A stretch of DNA of 64,000 bases from positions 124,001 to 188,000 of the forward strand of contig CANRLR010000001.1 of NCBI GenBank assembly GCA_947631505.1, read 5' to 3'. The stretch is from an uncultured Lachnospiraceae bacterium. GTDB taxonomy: Bacteria > Bacillota > Clostridia > Lachnospirales > Lachnospiraceae. The position numbers and the translations under genes are program-made. Position 1 is the stretch's first letter. Every line of letters starts with the position of its first letter. This document shows, one piece after another, positions 9,707 to 18,657 of the stretch. A model generated the notes under the pieces. It was given only the letters and a program-made list of their open reading frames with translations, did no database searches and was not told where the DNA came from.

Positions 9707-9755
9707 AAAAAAAGCTCCTGTCCACAATCCTCTTTCGAGGAAAGGGACAAGAGCT
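9707..9755 (-). terminator. T-box-controlled terminator upstream of trpE
   Basis: An 11-bp stem, AGCTCTTGTCC with GGACAGGAGCT (one G-U), is closed by a loop and followed by seven T residues on the minus strand. It is mutually exclusive with the antiterminator. Confidence 0.88.
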
Positions 9756-10016
9756 GTTCATTCTCCTGCGGTACCACCCAAATTGACTATAAAGTATAAA
9801 TTTCGCTTTACAATCCACTCAATCATGCACTATCATGCATTCCTGTAGATAACGGTTCAGGTCTCCGTCAGCGTCTACTCTCATATTCCAAAATAAGATT
9901 TCAAGCTGCCCTCCCAAGTCCATTCACTATTCATCTGCTATCGTCTCGCACCAAACGACGACTCTCTGAAAACATAAATGAATACCTACTACTCTCGGTC
10001 AACGGTTTATTTTATA
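9707..10016 (-). promoter_or_regulatory. T-box leader (tRNA-Trp sensing) of the trp operon
   Basis: The intergenic stretch between trpE and gpsA reads as a T-box riboswitch on the minus strand. The conserved T-box GGGTGGTACCGC lies at 9768-9780. The distal Stem I motif GGTGCGAGAC lies near 9940-9955. The specifier region has the GAA-NNN-AC pattern with UGG at 9920-9922, a tryptophan codon. Downstream, CAGGAG can pair with CTCTTG as an antiterminator, or CTCTTGTCC can pair with GGACAGGAG as a terminator. Uncharged tRNA-Trp would favour read-through into trpE. T-box identity is sure; the specifier position follows the usual pattern and was not folded computationally. Confidence 0.93.
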
Positions 10017-10022
10017 TTGTCT

Positions 10023-10051
10023 AGTATACTCAGTTATCATTCATTTGTCAA
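10023..10051 (-). promoter_or_regulatory. Sigma-A promoter of the trp operon
   Basis: TTGACA (10046-10051) and TATACT (10023-10028) are separated by 17 bp on the minus strand. The -35 box starts nine bases after the gpsA stop. Transcription should start near 10016 and run into the T-box. Confidence 0.88.
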
Positions 10052-10059
10052 ACATTTTT

Positions 10060-11076
10060 TTAATTCCGTTGCCATGTAAGACTCTTATATTCCGAAACCT
10101 TATCACGGACCAACAAGTCCTTTACTGCCTGTCCGGCTGTTTTGCCCGCAAATAAAATGGCATTAATCTGTTCCACGATCGGCATTGTTACATGGTATTT
10201 ATTTGCCAGTGCCATTGCTGCTTTCGCACAGTTCACACCCTCAATTACCTGCTTGATCTCTTCTTTTGCTTCCTCCAGTGTCTTTCCTTTACCAAGAAGA
10301 TATCCACAATTATGATTTCGGCTATGGGTACTGGTACACGTTACAATTAAATCCCCAATACCGGATAATCCGCAAAAAGTCTCCATTTTGCCGCCAAGTT
10401 CTACTCCCAATCGGGAAATTTCGGTGATTCCCCTTGTCATAAGAGCTGCTTTTGTATTATCTCCCAGTCCCATACCATCTAAGATACCAGCAGCCAGAGC
10501 AATTACATTTTTCAAAGCTCCGCCTAACTCTATCCCGACCATATCCGGGCTTGTATACACACGGAAATTATCTCCCATAAATACATCTTGAACAAACATC
10601 GCTGTTTTTTCACTTTTTGCCCCCACAACAACCGTTGTCGGAACCCCTTTGGAAACCTCCTCTGCATGACTTGGACCGGACAATACGGTGACATCTGCCA
10701 TCGGAAGTTCATCTTCCAATATTTCACAAAGAGTCATAAGTGAATCATCTTCAATTCCCTTTCCCACATTTACAATGATCTGGTTTTTCTTAATAAATGG
10801 TTTTGCCAATTGTGCCGTAGAACGTACAAAAGGAGAGGCTACGGAAAAGACAATGATGTCCTGCTTCGTACAAGCCTTTTCCAGATCATCTTCAATTTTA
10901 ATGCTGTCCGGTAATTTAACCCCCGGCAAACGGTCTTTATGCTCCCGGTGCTCCCGAAGCATATCCGTCTCTGCCTTGATTTTCGACCAAATGGTAACCT
11001 GATGTCCATTGTTTGCACAGAGAATTGCCAGTGCAGTTCCCCAGCTTCCTGCTCCTAAAAAACTTACATGTTTCAT
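10060..11076 (-). CDS. gpsA: NAD(P)-dependent glycerol-3-phosphate dehydrogenase
   Basis: 338 aa, the usual length. It reduces dihydroxyacetone phosphate to sn-glycerol 3-phosphate for phospholipid synthesis. The Rossmann motif GAGSWGTALA is at the N-terminus, VSKGVPTTVV follows mid-protein, and ALKNVIALAAGILDGMGLGDNTKAAL carries the catalytic lysine region. It lies directly downstream of plsY, which uses its product, so the pair starts the phosphatidic acid pathway. AAGGAG precedes the ATG. No terminator separates it from the trp promoter. Confidence 0.97.
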   Translation of the reverse strand: MKHVSFLGAGSWGTALAILCANNGHQVTIWSKIKAETDMLREHREHKDRLPGVKLPDSIKIEDDLEKACTKQDIIVFSVASPFVRSTAQLAKPFIKKNQIIVNVGKGIEDDSLMTLCEILEDELPMADVTVLSGPSHAEEVSKGVPTTVVVGAKSEKTAMFVQDVFMGDNFRVYTSPDMVGIELGGALKNVIALAAGILDGMGLGDNTKAALMTRGITEISRLGVELGGKMETFCGLSGIGDLIVTCTSTHSRNHNCGYLLGKGKTLEEAKEEIKQVIEGVNCAKAAMALANKYHVTMPIVEQINAILFAGKTAGQAVKDLLVRDKVSEYKSLTWQRN

Positions 11077-11108
11077 TTATTTGTTCTCCTTCCGTGAACT
11101 ATTCTTAA

Positions 11109-11762
11109 TTATTTTTTCTCGCCCAGTTTCCGCTCCGTTCCATTTAACAGCCGCTTAATGTTACCGCTGTGCTTGATATAAGCAAGCATGGTAAACAACA
11201 ACGATAAAACTAATGTTACGAAATACAGAGATGTGTCCCAATACATTATCGTGGTAAAAACAGGAAAATACCATACAACAATCAGGGAACCCAGCGACAC
11301 ATACCGGGTAAGTGCCACCACCACGATAAAAATCAAAAGACCGGCTCCAATCATAAACCATCCGGTTACAGAATTGGAAAAGGCAGCAACAATGACTGCC
11401 GCTGAAACAGCAATTCCCTTTCCTCCTTTAAAGTGAAGATAAAACGGAAAATTGTGACCAATGACTACACCAAGTCCAATCACCAGCGTCATAAGATATG
11501 TCATTTCATTTGAATACCCCATCCATGGACAAAAAACAAAGCGAACAATCAAAGTCGGAATGAATGCCTTTAACAGATCTCCGCCAAAAGTCAATGCTCC
11601 GCCTTTTGCTCCCATCGTGCGGAGAGCATTGGTTGTACCAATATTTCCACTTCCTTCTGACTGAATGTCGTGACCACTCATTCTTCCCACGATATAGCCG
11701 GTGGAAAAACATCCAAAAAAGTATCCTATCACAAGAAAAATCATTCCAATTACTATATCCAT
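11109..11762 (-). CDS. plsY: Acyl-phosphate:glycerol-3-phosphate acyltransferase
   Basis: 217 aa from the ATG at 11762, six bases after GGAGG (a TTG directly before it is less likely). PlsY is an integral membrane enzyme that acylates glycerol 3-phosphate from acyl-phosphate. It has the three family motifs: SGNIGTTNALRTMG, the GDLLKA segment, and GHNFPFYLHFKGGKGIA. At least five hydrophobic segments are visible. It sits between der and gpsA with 12-33 bp gaps in an apparent operon. Confidence 0.96.
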   Translation of the reverse strand: MDIVIGMIFLVIGYFFGCFSTGYIVGRMSGHDIQSEGSGNIGTTNALRTMGAKGGALTFGGDLLKAFIPTLIVRFVFCPWMGYSNEMTYLMTLVIGLGVVIGHNFPFYLHFKGGKGIAVSAAVIVAAFSNSVTGWFMIGAGLLIFIVVVALTRYVSLGSLIVVWYFPVFTTIMYWDTSLYFVTLVLSLLFTMLAYIKHSGNIKRLLNGTERKLGEKK

Positions 11763-11774
11763 CAATTTCCTCCA

Positions 11775-13100
11775 CTACTCCTTTTCTTTTCTTTCCCTAA
11801 TGAATATACGTATCGGTGTTCCCATAAATCCGAAAGTATCCCGAATTCGATTCTCAATATACCGCTGATAAGAAAAATGCATCAGCTCTTTGCTGTTTAC
11901 AAACAGCACAAAAGTCGGTGGTTTCGTACTGACCTGTGTCATATAGAACAATTTTAACCGTTTTCCTTTGTCCGACGGCGGCTGCTGCATGGCAACTGCT
12001 TCCATAAGAATCTCATTTAATACACCGGTCTGAATCCTCATCGCATGATTTTGAATAACAGAATCCAATACGTCAAAGATTTTCAATGCACGCTGTCCGG
12101 TTCTTGCAGAAATAAACATGATTTCCGCATAGGAAACAAAAGATAATACATCCCGTACTCTTTTCGTAAATTCCTTCACCGTGGAATTGTCCTTTTCAAT
12201 CGCATCCCATTTATTTACTGCAATAATGAGACCTCTCCCCCTGTCATGGGCAACACCTGCAATTTTGGCATCCTGCTCCGTCACTCCCTCTGTCGCATCA
12301 ATCATCAGAATGACCACATCCGAGCGCTCAATCGCTGCTATGGTACGAATAATGCTGTAGCGCTCAATATCCTCCTTGATTTTGCTCTTTCGCCGCAGCC
12401 CTGCCGTATCAATAAAAATGTATTCCGTTTCATGATACACAATTTCCGTATCAATGGCATCACGGGTTGTTCCCGCCACATCCGAAACAATTACCCGGTT
12501 TTCACCGAGAAGCCGGTTAATAAGAGAGGACTTTCCCACATTCGGCTTTCCCACTACTGCAATTTTCGGGCGGTCATCTTCCTCTTGTTCCAATTTATCC
12601 AGATCCATAATCTCTAAGACCGCATCCAGCATATCACCTAATCCCAGCTTAGAACTTGCTGATACCGGATGGGGATCCCCAATGCCGAGATTATAAAATT
12701 CATAGACATCCGCCATATATTTTTCAAAATTATCAACTTTATTCACAACAAGAACCACTGGCTTTCCGGAACGCCGGAGTATATCTGCCACTTTATAATC
12801 CGCATCCACAAGTCCCTGCTTCACATCCACGAGAAATAAAATCACATCTGCTGTTTCAATCGCGATATTCGCCTGCTCTCTCATGTGCACCAGCATTTTA
12901 TCTTTGCTGCCCATCTCAATACCACCCGTGTCAATTAAGGAAAACGAATGATTCAGCCACGTTACGTCGGCATAGATCCGGTCTCTTGTCACACCGGGAT
13001 AGTCCTTTACGATAGAAATTTTTTCTCCTGCTAATGTATTAAATAAGGTCGATTTTCCAACATTCGGACGACCTACTATTGCTAGAATCGGTTTTCCCAT
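11775..13100 (-). CDS. der: Double-GTPase ribosome assembly factor Der (EngA)
   Basis: 441 aa, the normal length. Two GTPase domains are followed by a KH-like domain. The first has [12 protein letters not shown] and NKVD; the second has [24 protein letters not shown] and NKWD. The C-terminal part ([15 protein letters not shown]) is typical. It acts in 50S subunit maturation. GGAGGG precedes the ATG. Confidence 0.97.
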   Translation of the reverse strand: MGKPILAIVGRPNVGKSTLFNTLAGEKISIVKDYPGVTRDRIYADVTWLNHSFSLIDTGGIEMGSKDKMLVHMREQANIAIETADVILFLVDVKQGLVDADYKVADILRRSGKPVVLVVNKVDNFEKYMADVYEFYNLGIGDPHPVSASSKLGLGDMLDAVLEIMDLDKLEQEEDDRPKIAVVGKPNVGKSSLINRLLGENRVIVSDVAGTTRDAIDTEIVYHETEYIFIDTAGLRRKSKIKEDIERYSIIRTIAAIERSDVVILMIDATEGVTEQDAKIAGVAHDRGRGLIIAVNKWDAIEKDNSTVKEFTKRVRDVLSFVSYAEIMFISARTGQRALKIFDVLDSVIQNHAMRIQTGVLNEILMEAVAMQQPPSDKGKRLKLFYMTQVSTKPPTFVLFVNSKELMHFSYQRYIENRIRDTFGFMGTPIRIFIRERKEKE

Positions 13101-13164
13101 TTCTTCCCTCCGTATCTTTTTTCATCAATTCATCATACCATATATTTCCCTGCAAGACAAGAAA

Positions 13165-13521
13165 TTATCTTCGATATTCAAAGGCATTTTCGATATGGAT
13201 GACCTGTTTTCGAGAATTGATTGCGATAACATCGAAACGGCAGGGCGTATCTTCTCCCTGTGCTCTTGTCCCACAATAGAAAAAAGCCACACGGCTGATC
13301 TGCCGCTGCTTTTTCGCATCCACCGCCTCCAGCGGACTGCCGCTGTGATTATGGCTCCGGTATTTTACTTCAACAAAGACAAGCAGCTGTTCTTTCTTTG
13401 CCAGAATATCTATTTCCCCGTAATGGTTCCGGTAATTACGCTCCAGTATTTCATATCCCTTTTCTTTCAGATATGACACCGCATATTCTTCATACTTTGT
13501 CCCTGTCTGCCTTGTATTCAC
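13165..13521 (-). CDS. yraN: UPF0102 (YraN) endonuclease-like protein
   Basis: About 118 aa. The fold is the restriction-endonuclease-like YraN family: GTKYEEYAVSYLKEKGYEIL, YGEIDILAKKEQLLVFVEVKYR (the D...ExK catalytic pattern) and the C-terminal RFDVIAI. The GTG at 13521 is nine bases after AGGAG; another GTG at 13527 is closer but poorly spaced. The gene overlaps or abuts the stop of the flhB-like gene. yraN next to rnhB is a common Firmicutes arrangement. Its biological role is not settled. Confidence 0.93.
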   Translation of the reverse strand: MNTRQTGTKYEEYAVSYLKEKGYEILERNYRNHYGEIDILAKKEQLLVFVEVKYRSHNHSGSPLEAVDAKKQRQISRVAFFYCGTRAQGEDTPCRFDVIAINSRKQVIHIENAFEYRR

Positions 13522-13526
13522 TCCCA

Positions 13527-13814
13527 CTATCTCCTATCTTTGATTTTATTCTGAATGCGGTCCATACTGTCCACAAAAACAAGAATTTCAGCTACAATAG
13601 AATACAATTCCGGCGGAATATATTCTCCGATATCCAATATGGATAAGGAACGTGCTAATTTTGCATCTTTGTGTATCGGAACATTCGCTTCCTCCGCCAC
13701 ATCAATTATTTTTTCTGCCAGTATTCCCTGTCCGGTCGCAACCACTTTAGGAGCCTGGTCTCCCGGTTCATATTCCAGTGCAACGGCTGTCTTTTTTTCT
13801 TCACGCTTTGCCAT
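13527..13814 (-). CDS. FlhB C-terminal-domain-like orphan protein
   Basis: About 95 aa from the ATG at 13814 (a GTG at 13823 would add three residues). It matches the cytoplasmic C-terminal domain of FlhB/YscU export-switch proteins: AVALEYEPGDQAPKVVATGQG, AEKIIDVAEEANVPIHKDAKLARSL and IGEYIPPELYSIVAEIL. It lacks the transmembrane part. The autocleavage NPTH motif is not present; that segment reads EPGDQAP. Such stand-alone versions often sit between rnhB and yraN in Clostridia, even away from flagellar loci. Its function is unknown. Confidence 0.88.
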   Translation of the reverse strand: MAKREEKKTAVALEYEPGDQAPKVVATGQGILAEKIIDVAEEANVPIHKDAKLARSLSILDIGEYIPPELYSIVAEILVFVDSMDRIQNKIKDRR

Positions 13815-13838
13815 ATCTGCCACTTCCTTCCCCGTTCA

Positions 13839-14600
13839 TTAAGAAATCCAATTATGTATAAAAGTATTTCGGTGAATCGGACACGGACCATATTTCTTCA
13901 ATGCCTGCCGATGTTCCTCCGAGCCATAGCCTTTGTTTTTCTCAAAGCCGTATTCCGGATAGAGTTCCGCATACTCTTCCATTAACCGGTCTCTCGTCAC
14001 CTTCGCCACAATGCTGGCAGCTGCGATTGATAAGCTTCTGGCATCGCCCTTTACGATTCCCACTTGCCGAATTGGAAGTGCAGGAATCGTAACCGCATCG
14101 TTTAACAGTAGATCCGGTACCACGTCCAGATCTTCCACCGCATGCCGCATGGCTTCATACGTTGCCTGTAAAATATTAATCTCATCAATTCTAGCAGGGG
14201 AACTCATGCCGATTCCATAAGAAACAGCCTTCTCCTTAATTTCTTCAAAAAGTTCACCCCTTCTCTTAGCACTTACCTGCTTGGAATCATTCAGCCCCTC
14301 CGGCTTCCATCCGACCGGCAGAACCACCGCACCGGCAACTACCGGTCCGGCAAATGGTCCTCTCCCCGCTTCATCAATTCCACAGATACAAGTAAATTCA
14401 TCCCCATATTTTTTCTCAAATTCCAACATTCTTTCCAAACGCTGCATTTCTTTTTCATATGCCGCAATTTTCTTTTGATAACGGACAATCGTTTTTTTTA
14501 CCCCTGCCCTCTGGTCTCTCTCATATTTCTCACAAAGCTGCATCCACTGTTCTCTTCCCGACTGCTTGAAAATCTGCTGGATTTCTTTTATGCTTTCCAC
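13839..14600 (-). CDS. rnhB: Ribonuclease HII
   Basis: 253 aa starting at a GTG, eight to nine bases after AGGAGG. The catalytic acids are visible in CGIDEAGRGPFAGPVVAGA, and NDSKQVSAKRR and the later DGDARS-like region with IVAKVTRDR follow. It removes RNA from RNA-DNA hybrids and single ribonucleotides from DNA. About 70 residues precede the core (a helical KKTIVRYQKKIAAYEKEMQ segment), as in Bacillus RnhB. It is the first gene of a run with flhB-like, yraN and possibly der-plsY-gpsA. Confidence 0.96.
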   Translation of the reverse strand: MESIKEIQQIFKQSGREQWMQLCEKYERDQRAGVKKTIVRYQKKIAAYEKEMQRLERMLEFEKKYGDEFTCICGIDEAGRGPFAGPVVAGAVVLPVGWKPEGLNDSKQVSAKRRGELFEEIKEKAVSYGIGMSSPARIDEINILQATYEAMRHAVEDLDVVPDLLLNDAVTIPALPIRQVGIVKGDARSLSIAAASIVAKVTRDRLMEEYAELYPEYGFEKNKGYGSEEHRQALKKYGPCPIHRNTFIHNWIS

Positions 14601-14621
14601 TCGTATTTCCTCCTAATGTAA

Positions 14622-14650
14622 AGAGCAAAATCAAAATCGGATTTTGCTCT
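14622..14650. terminator. Perfect inverted repeat between the pilus locus and rnhB
   Basis: AGAGCAAAATC pairs with GATTTTGCTCT (11 bp, 7-base loop). It lies 11 bp downstream of the 940-aa gene and overlaps the rnhB leader. The following T content is low on both strands, so termination efficiency is uncertain. Confidence 0.5.
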
Positions 14651-14660
14651 TCATTCTTTA

Positions 14661-17483
14661 TTATTCAAGATTAAACAAGGTACGCTCCGTAATCATAATA
14701 TCCTGTGAGGTTTCAGCTCCCAAAACAGAATTGTATTTGTCCTTCTTCTTTCGGTATTTTCTACCTTGTAAAGTAAACCGAATGCTCTGATATCCCTTTT
14801 GCCAGTCGGATAAATGATAAGGAACGTAAAAAGTGATACTGCCTTGAGCCGGAACTTCATATCCTTTGATTCCATTACTGCCATTGATGTCAAGAACCGT
14901 TTTTTTAGTGAGCGCCGTTGTCTCATCCAATGTTGACTGAGGTATCAGTTCTCCGGAAAGAGATTGTTCATTTTCCTTCATCAACTGAATCTTCTTTATA
15001 ACACCCGGCTCATTATTGATATTGTTCACAGTCACTTTTACATATAATACTTTATCTTTTTTATACTTGGCACTGCTATTATAATCAATCATCACCGAAT
15101 CATCGGTCAATTTCTCATAAAATCTCTTTTGTTTGTCTACCGTAACAATCAACGGGTCAACAGTTGCCGTCTGTTTATTCATAATCTGGTAAGCCACATT
15201 TGAAAAGTCATTGACAATCCCCGAGGATTCTGTCGCGCCAAGTAACGTCGAATGATTGGTATCGGAATTACTTCCTCCATGCACAATACCTACGTTCTTA
15301 TCATCATAACCATTACTTCCGCTATGGTGGTCCGCCACCCCATCATGGAATACATCCGCATTGGAGTTAAAGAACGATTCCAGATATCCATATTTCATAT
15401 ATTCCTCTATCGGGGCTGCTATTTGATTGCCGGTACTCAATTTGATTTCTGAAGGATAAAAAGTCCACATATTCCACAAATAGTAACAGCTCTTCTTCGC
15501 TTCATTATCCAATGCCGTGCTGCCACAACGATCCTCCTGCACCAGTGTCCGCTCGTAATAACCGGTTGTTTTCGCTTTATTTTTCGCTGCATCCTTCATT
15601 GTCTCCGGATTCAGCTGAATCGTTTGCATTTTGGGCAGAAGATCCTCATAAAAAGTTCTTATAAAACCATCTTTATGTCTTGCTAACATATCAAATTGAA
15701 CGGTACACAGATAAAGCTTTGCCATATTATTCAAGCTTCCATTCGAATCCAAATGTTTGGATATCGTATCCTCTGTCACATACATATGAGTATCTGCATC
15801 AGAGGAATCCGGATTCACACCGACATTTACCATTTTCCCTAAATTCTGTGTCATCATCAATGGGAGATTCGCATTGTTGCACAACCGGTCCAGTATTTTA
15901 TATACCAAGGTCCAGTCCAAATCATTATCAGCAAAGGTCGCTACTTCAAACTTATCGTATTCTTCCGTGTCTTCTTCCGGATAATGATAATCTTTATCTC
16001 CTTTTATATACCGATAGTATGTTTCATATACATTGTCGATATTATCGGTTGATTTTGTATAAGCCCCCACATAGAACATATCGGCACGCTCAATCATATC
16101 TAATGTCTCCGGGGTATCCTTCTCTGCAATTTCATTTAATTCTGCCGGAGTCATCGCAATCGTTTCCATAACAAAATTGTCGCATTCCTCCTGGTCTTTA
16201 AAGGTAAACAAAGAACGTTTTAGAACATCATTTCCTTTTAGACCGGCATAATCAAATGTATAGGTATGTTCTGCCACTTCCGGGGTATCCGACAAAGTTA
16301 TTTTTGTACCCCAGTTCTCCGCCAACTTCATCATTGTTCCGGTTAAATCCGGATCACGGGAAGCTTCATAGAGAGTTTTATTTCCTCCCCATGTTGTCGA
16401 GGTTATTTTTGTTCCATCTGCACTGAAATAATAAAAACCACCACTCCAAATACCGCCGCCTTTGTTCCATTCCTGATTGTACTTTTCCCTATATTCTGCC
16501 GGAACATCTGCCTCGTTTTTATAATATTTCCACCGGTCTGCATCGGTTCCTGTCTTTGTGAGAATCCATTCATCACAGTCACTCTCACTGGCAAAACCAT
16601 AGTCACCTTTTCCCGGCTCTACTGCTACTAAAAAGCCCTCATTGGTATAGCTGTTGGACACACCTTCCTGCAGCACTTTTTTCTCATAAGAATAATTCCA
16701 GTTCTTGTAGTTCTTTAATACCTTTTTCGGAATCTCGGTGTTTTCAAAAAGCTTGGGATATTTTTCCATAAAATACTGCACCGTCTGTATCCGTCCGGAA
16801 TACTGATGTGCCTTATAGTCTTTCTGAAAAGCTCCGAAATCATACCCTGCTTCTTCAATGTCGTCAGCAGTAATCTCAACCTGATAAAGTTTTTTATCTA
16901 CTTCGACAAGAGGTACCGTTTCCTGCTCTTCTTCCGTGCCAACTTTATATACATTATACTGATAATTGCAGAACCACTGTCCAATCGCTGTTGGCAAATC
17001 AAAATATCCACCCAAATCCTGCTTATCGACAAAATTTTCATTCGCACCCTTTCTGTCACAGGCATCCATGCCGATCTGCACTAAATCCAGCGGATAATTT
17101 GGATTATCTGTATTCAGGTAAATCAATTGCTGCTGTGCGTGGTCCGGAACAATTTCTAATGCAACAAAAGGATTCTCTTTTGTACCCTTTTTGGCATTTG
17201 CCTTTGCCACCGGCACCTCTTTGGAGCATGGCTCTTTACCGGAGCCAAGAGAACCTTTTTGATTTCCGCCCTCTGCCGTAACCGTTGTCAGGGAAGATGT
17301 CAAGCCATCCGGCAACGGATCTCCTTTTGTCTCCCCCTCTTCTTCTACCTGCTTGACATAAGGTTTTTTCGGTATGAACTGACCAAATACATGATTCACC
17401 GTTCCGGCAAGCAGTCCTGCCGTACAAAGAATAGTCAATCCTATCGTCAAGCCGGCATATTTGTGAAAAATATTTTTCTTCAT
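14661..17483 (-). CDS. 940-aa membrane-anchored exoprotein of the pilus locus
   Basis: 940 aa. Residues 1-8 are basic, then a hydrophobic segment at about 9-33 forms a signal or anchor; the remainder is hydrophilic and probably outside the cell. A segment near residue 105 reads FVALEIVPDHAQQQLIYL, which recalls the start of the DUF5057 family of large Lachnospiraceae surface proteins (from memory, low certainty). Many Trp, Tyr and Asp residues and WNKGGGIWSGGFYYF-like segments suggest a ligand-binding or adhesive ectodomain. The C-terminal 150 residues look like beta-sandwich (VLYVKVTVNNINNEPGVIKK, GSITFYVPYHLSDW). It is the last gene of the pilus operon, 14 bp after a pilin-like gene, with a good AAGGGGG site. 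Candidate pilus-tip or pilus-associated adhesin. Confidence 0.75.
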   Translation of the reverse strand: MKKNIFHKYAGLTIGLTILCTAGLLAGTVNHVFGQFIPKKPYVKQVEEEGETKGDPLPDGLTSSLTTVTAEGGNQKGSLGSGKEPCSKEVPVAKANAKKGTKENPFVALEIVPDHAQQQLIYLNTDNPNYPLDLVQIGMDACDRKGANENFVDKQDLGGYFDLPTAIGQWFCNYQYNVYKVGTEEEQETVPLVEVDKKLYQVEITADDIEEAGYDFGAFQKDYKAHQYSGRIQTVQYFMEKYPKLFENTEIPKKVLKNYKNWNYSYEKKVLQEGVSNSYTNEGFLVAVEPGKGDYGFASESDCDEWILTKTGTDADRWKYYKNEADVPAEYREKYNQEWNKGGGIWSGGFYYFSADGTKITSTTWGGNKTLYEASRDPDLTGTMMKLAENWGTKITLSDTPEVAEHTYTFDYAGLKGNDVLKRSLFTFKDQEECDNFVMETIAMTPAELNEIAEKDTPETLDMIERADMFYVGAYTKSTDNIDNVYETYYRYIKGDKDYHYPEEDTEEYDKFEVATFADNDLDWTLVYKILDRLCNNANLPLMMTQNLGKMVNVGVNPDSSDADTHMYVTEDTISKHLDSNGSLNNMAKLYLCTVQFDMLARHKDGFIRTFYEDLLPKMQTIQLNPETMKDAAKNKAKTTGYYERTLVQEDRCGSTALDNEAKKSCYYLWNMWTFYPSEIKLSTGNQIAAPIEEYMKYGYLESFFNSNADVFHDGVADHHSGSNGYDDKNVGIVHGGSNSDTNHSTLLGATESSGIVNDFSNVAYQIMNKQTATVDPLIVTVDKQKRFYEKLTDDSVMIDYNSSAKYKKDKVLYVKVTVNNINNEPGVIKKIQLMKENEQSLSGELIPQSTLDETTALTKKTVLDINGSNGIKGYEVPAQGSITFYVPYHLSDWQKGYQSIRFTLQGRKYRKKKDKYNSVLGAETSQDIMITERTLFNLE

Positions 17484-17496
17484 ATCGGATGCCCCC

Positions 17497-18096
17497 TTAC
17501 TGGTTTCTCATATTTATATCTCTCTCACAATTATATTCTGAGACATCATCTTTCAACTTCATTGTAATATGCAAGGTTTCATTTTTCGTATCCTCATTCT
17601 CCACTACCTCGCCTTTAAAATCATCTACATCCTCTACCAACATATGTTTTTTATCATTCTTTAATAATACGACCGTAGTCTTATCATTATCCGGATCTGC
17701 GGCTCCCTGTTCTTCTAACAAAGTTTTTCGAGAGGCAAAATAAACCGTTTTGGCTGAATCCATATACCAGTAATAGTACACATCAGCCATGTTCAAAGTT
17801 TCTGTTGCCTTCGCATCACCGTCATTTTTAACTCCCTTTTTCACTAAGACAAGGAACTTACAATCCGTAAATTTCGTATCGTCCCATTTTGCCTCACTGC
17901 TCTCCTGTACATAAGTCGAGATATGATTGAGTGCATCTTTTGCCTGCTCCTGCAACGCTACTTTCGCCTGTGTCATTTTCATACTCTGGGAACCATAGCC
18001 AAGCAGGCCGATCACGGCCAGCATAACAATAGAAGAAACGGCAATCGCAATCAATAGTTCCACAAGGGAATAGCCTTCTTTCTTCATTTTTTTCAT
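17497..18096 (-). CDS. Type IV pilin-like minor pilin (PilW/PulJ position)
   Basis: 199 aa. A class III prepilin leader of eight residues ends in KKEG, followed by YSLVELLIAIAVSSIVMLAVI with Glu at +5. That would be cut by PilD before the Tyr. The rest (about 165 residues) is hydrophilic and not recognised. It lies between the GspH-like gene and the 940-aa gene. By analogy with other systems the minor pilins form the tip-initiation complex. Confidence 0.85.
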   Translation of the reverse strand: MKKMKKEGYSLVELLIAIAVSSIVMLAVIGLLGYGSQSMKMTQAKVALQEQAKDALNHISTYVQESSEAKWDDTKFTDCKFLVLVKKGVKNDGDAKATETLNMADVYYYWYMDSAKTVYFASRKTLLEEQGAADPDNDKTTVVLLKNDKKHMLVEDVDDFKGEVVENEDTKNETLHITMKLKDDVSEYNCERDINMRNQ

Positions 18097-18139
18097 TTTT
18101 ATCCCTCATTTCTGTATGTGCAAATACGATTCACACAGT

Positions 18140-18628
18140 CTAATCAATATAATGTCTTCCGGTCTCTTTCACCAACACAATTTTATACGTATAACTATCG
18201 GAAGAAACCTCAATTTCCGATGGCGGTTCATCACCATCCACCGCCTCGAAAGCACCATCTTTTTTTCTTATATGAAAGCTCTTTGTGCCGCCACTGCCCA
18301 GTTCTGTCCCATCCATTTTCACACTCATGGTACTGCTCCCTAAATTTTTCCCCTCTTTACTTGTATCGCAGGAAGAATCCTCCGAATAATATAGAATATA
18401 ACTTCCATCCTGTTCATATAAATGCATATATACCGGCTTATTCTTTGCCATACTCTCTGATTTAAGTTCAGACAGCCCACTGTTAATTCCATTTGCAAGA
18501 CCTTTGGCATCCGCCAGTTTCATGTATCCAAAACTATATGCCGCAGCACCGACAAGAATTCCCATGACAGCAATTACAATAATTAATTCAACAAGCGAAA
18601 ATCCTTCTTTGTCCTTCTGTTTTTTCAT
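18140..18628 (-). CDS. Type IV pilin-like minor pilin (GspH/FimT-like)
   Basis: 162 aa. The leader is nine residues, MKKQKDKEG, then FSLVELIIVIAVMGILVGAAAYSFGYMKLADAKGLANGI with Glu at +5. The body (LYEQDGSYILYYSEDSS, GTELGSGGTKSFHIRKKDG) resembles GspH-type minor pilins. GGAGGCGG precedes the ATG. Confidence 0.87.
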   Translation of the reverse strand: MKKQKDKEGFSLVELIIVIAVMGILVGAAAYSFGYMKLADAKGLANGINSGLSELKSESMAKNKPVYMHLYEQDGSYILYYSEDSSCDTSKEGKNLGSSTMSVKMDGTELGSGGTKSFHIRKKDGAFEAVDGDEPPSEIEVSSDSYTYKIVLVKETGRHYID

Positions 18629-18657
18629 TCCTGCCGCCTCCTTTCCTCTGGCATATA

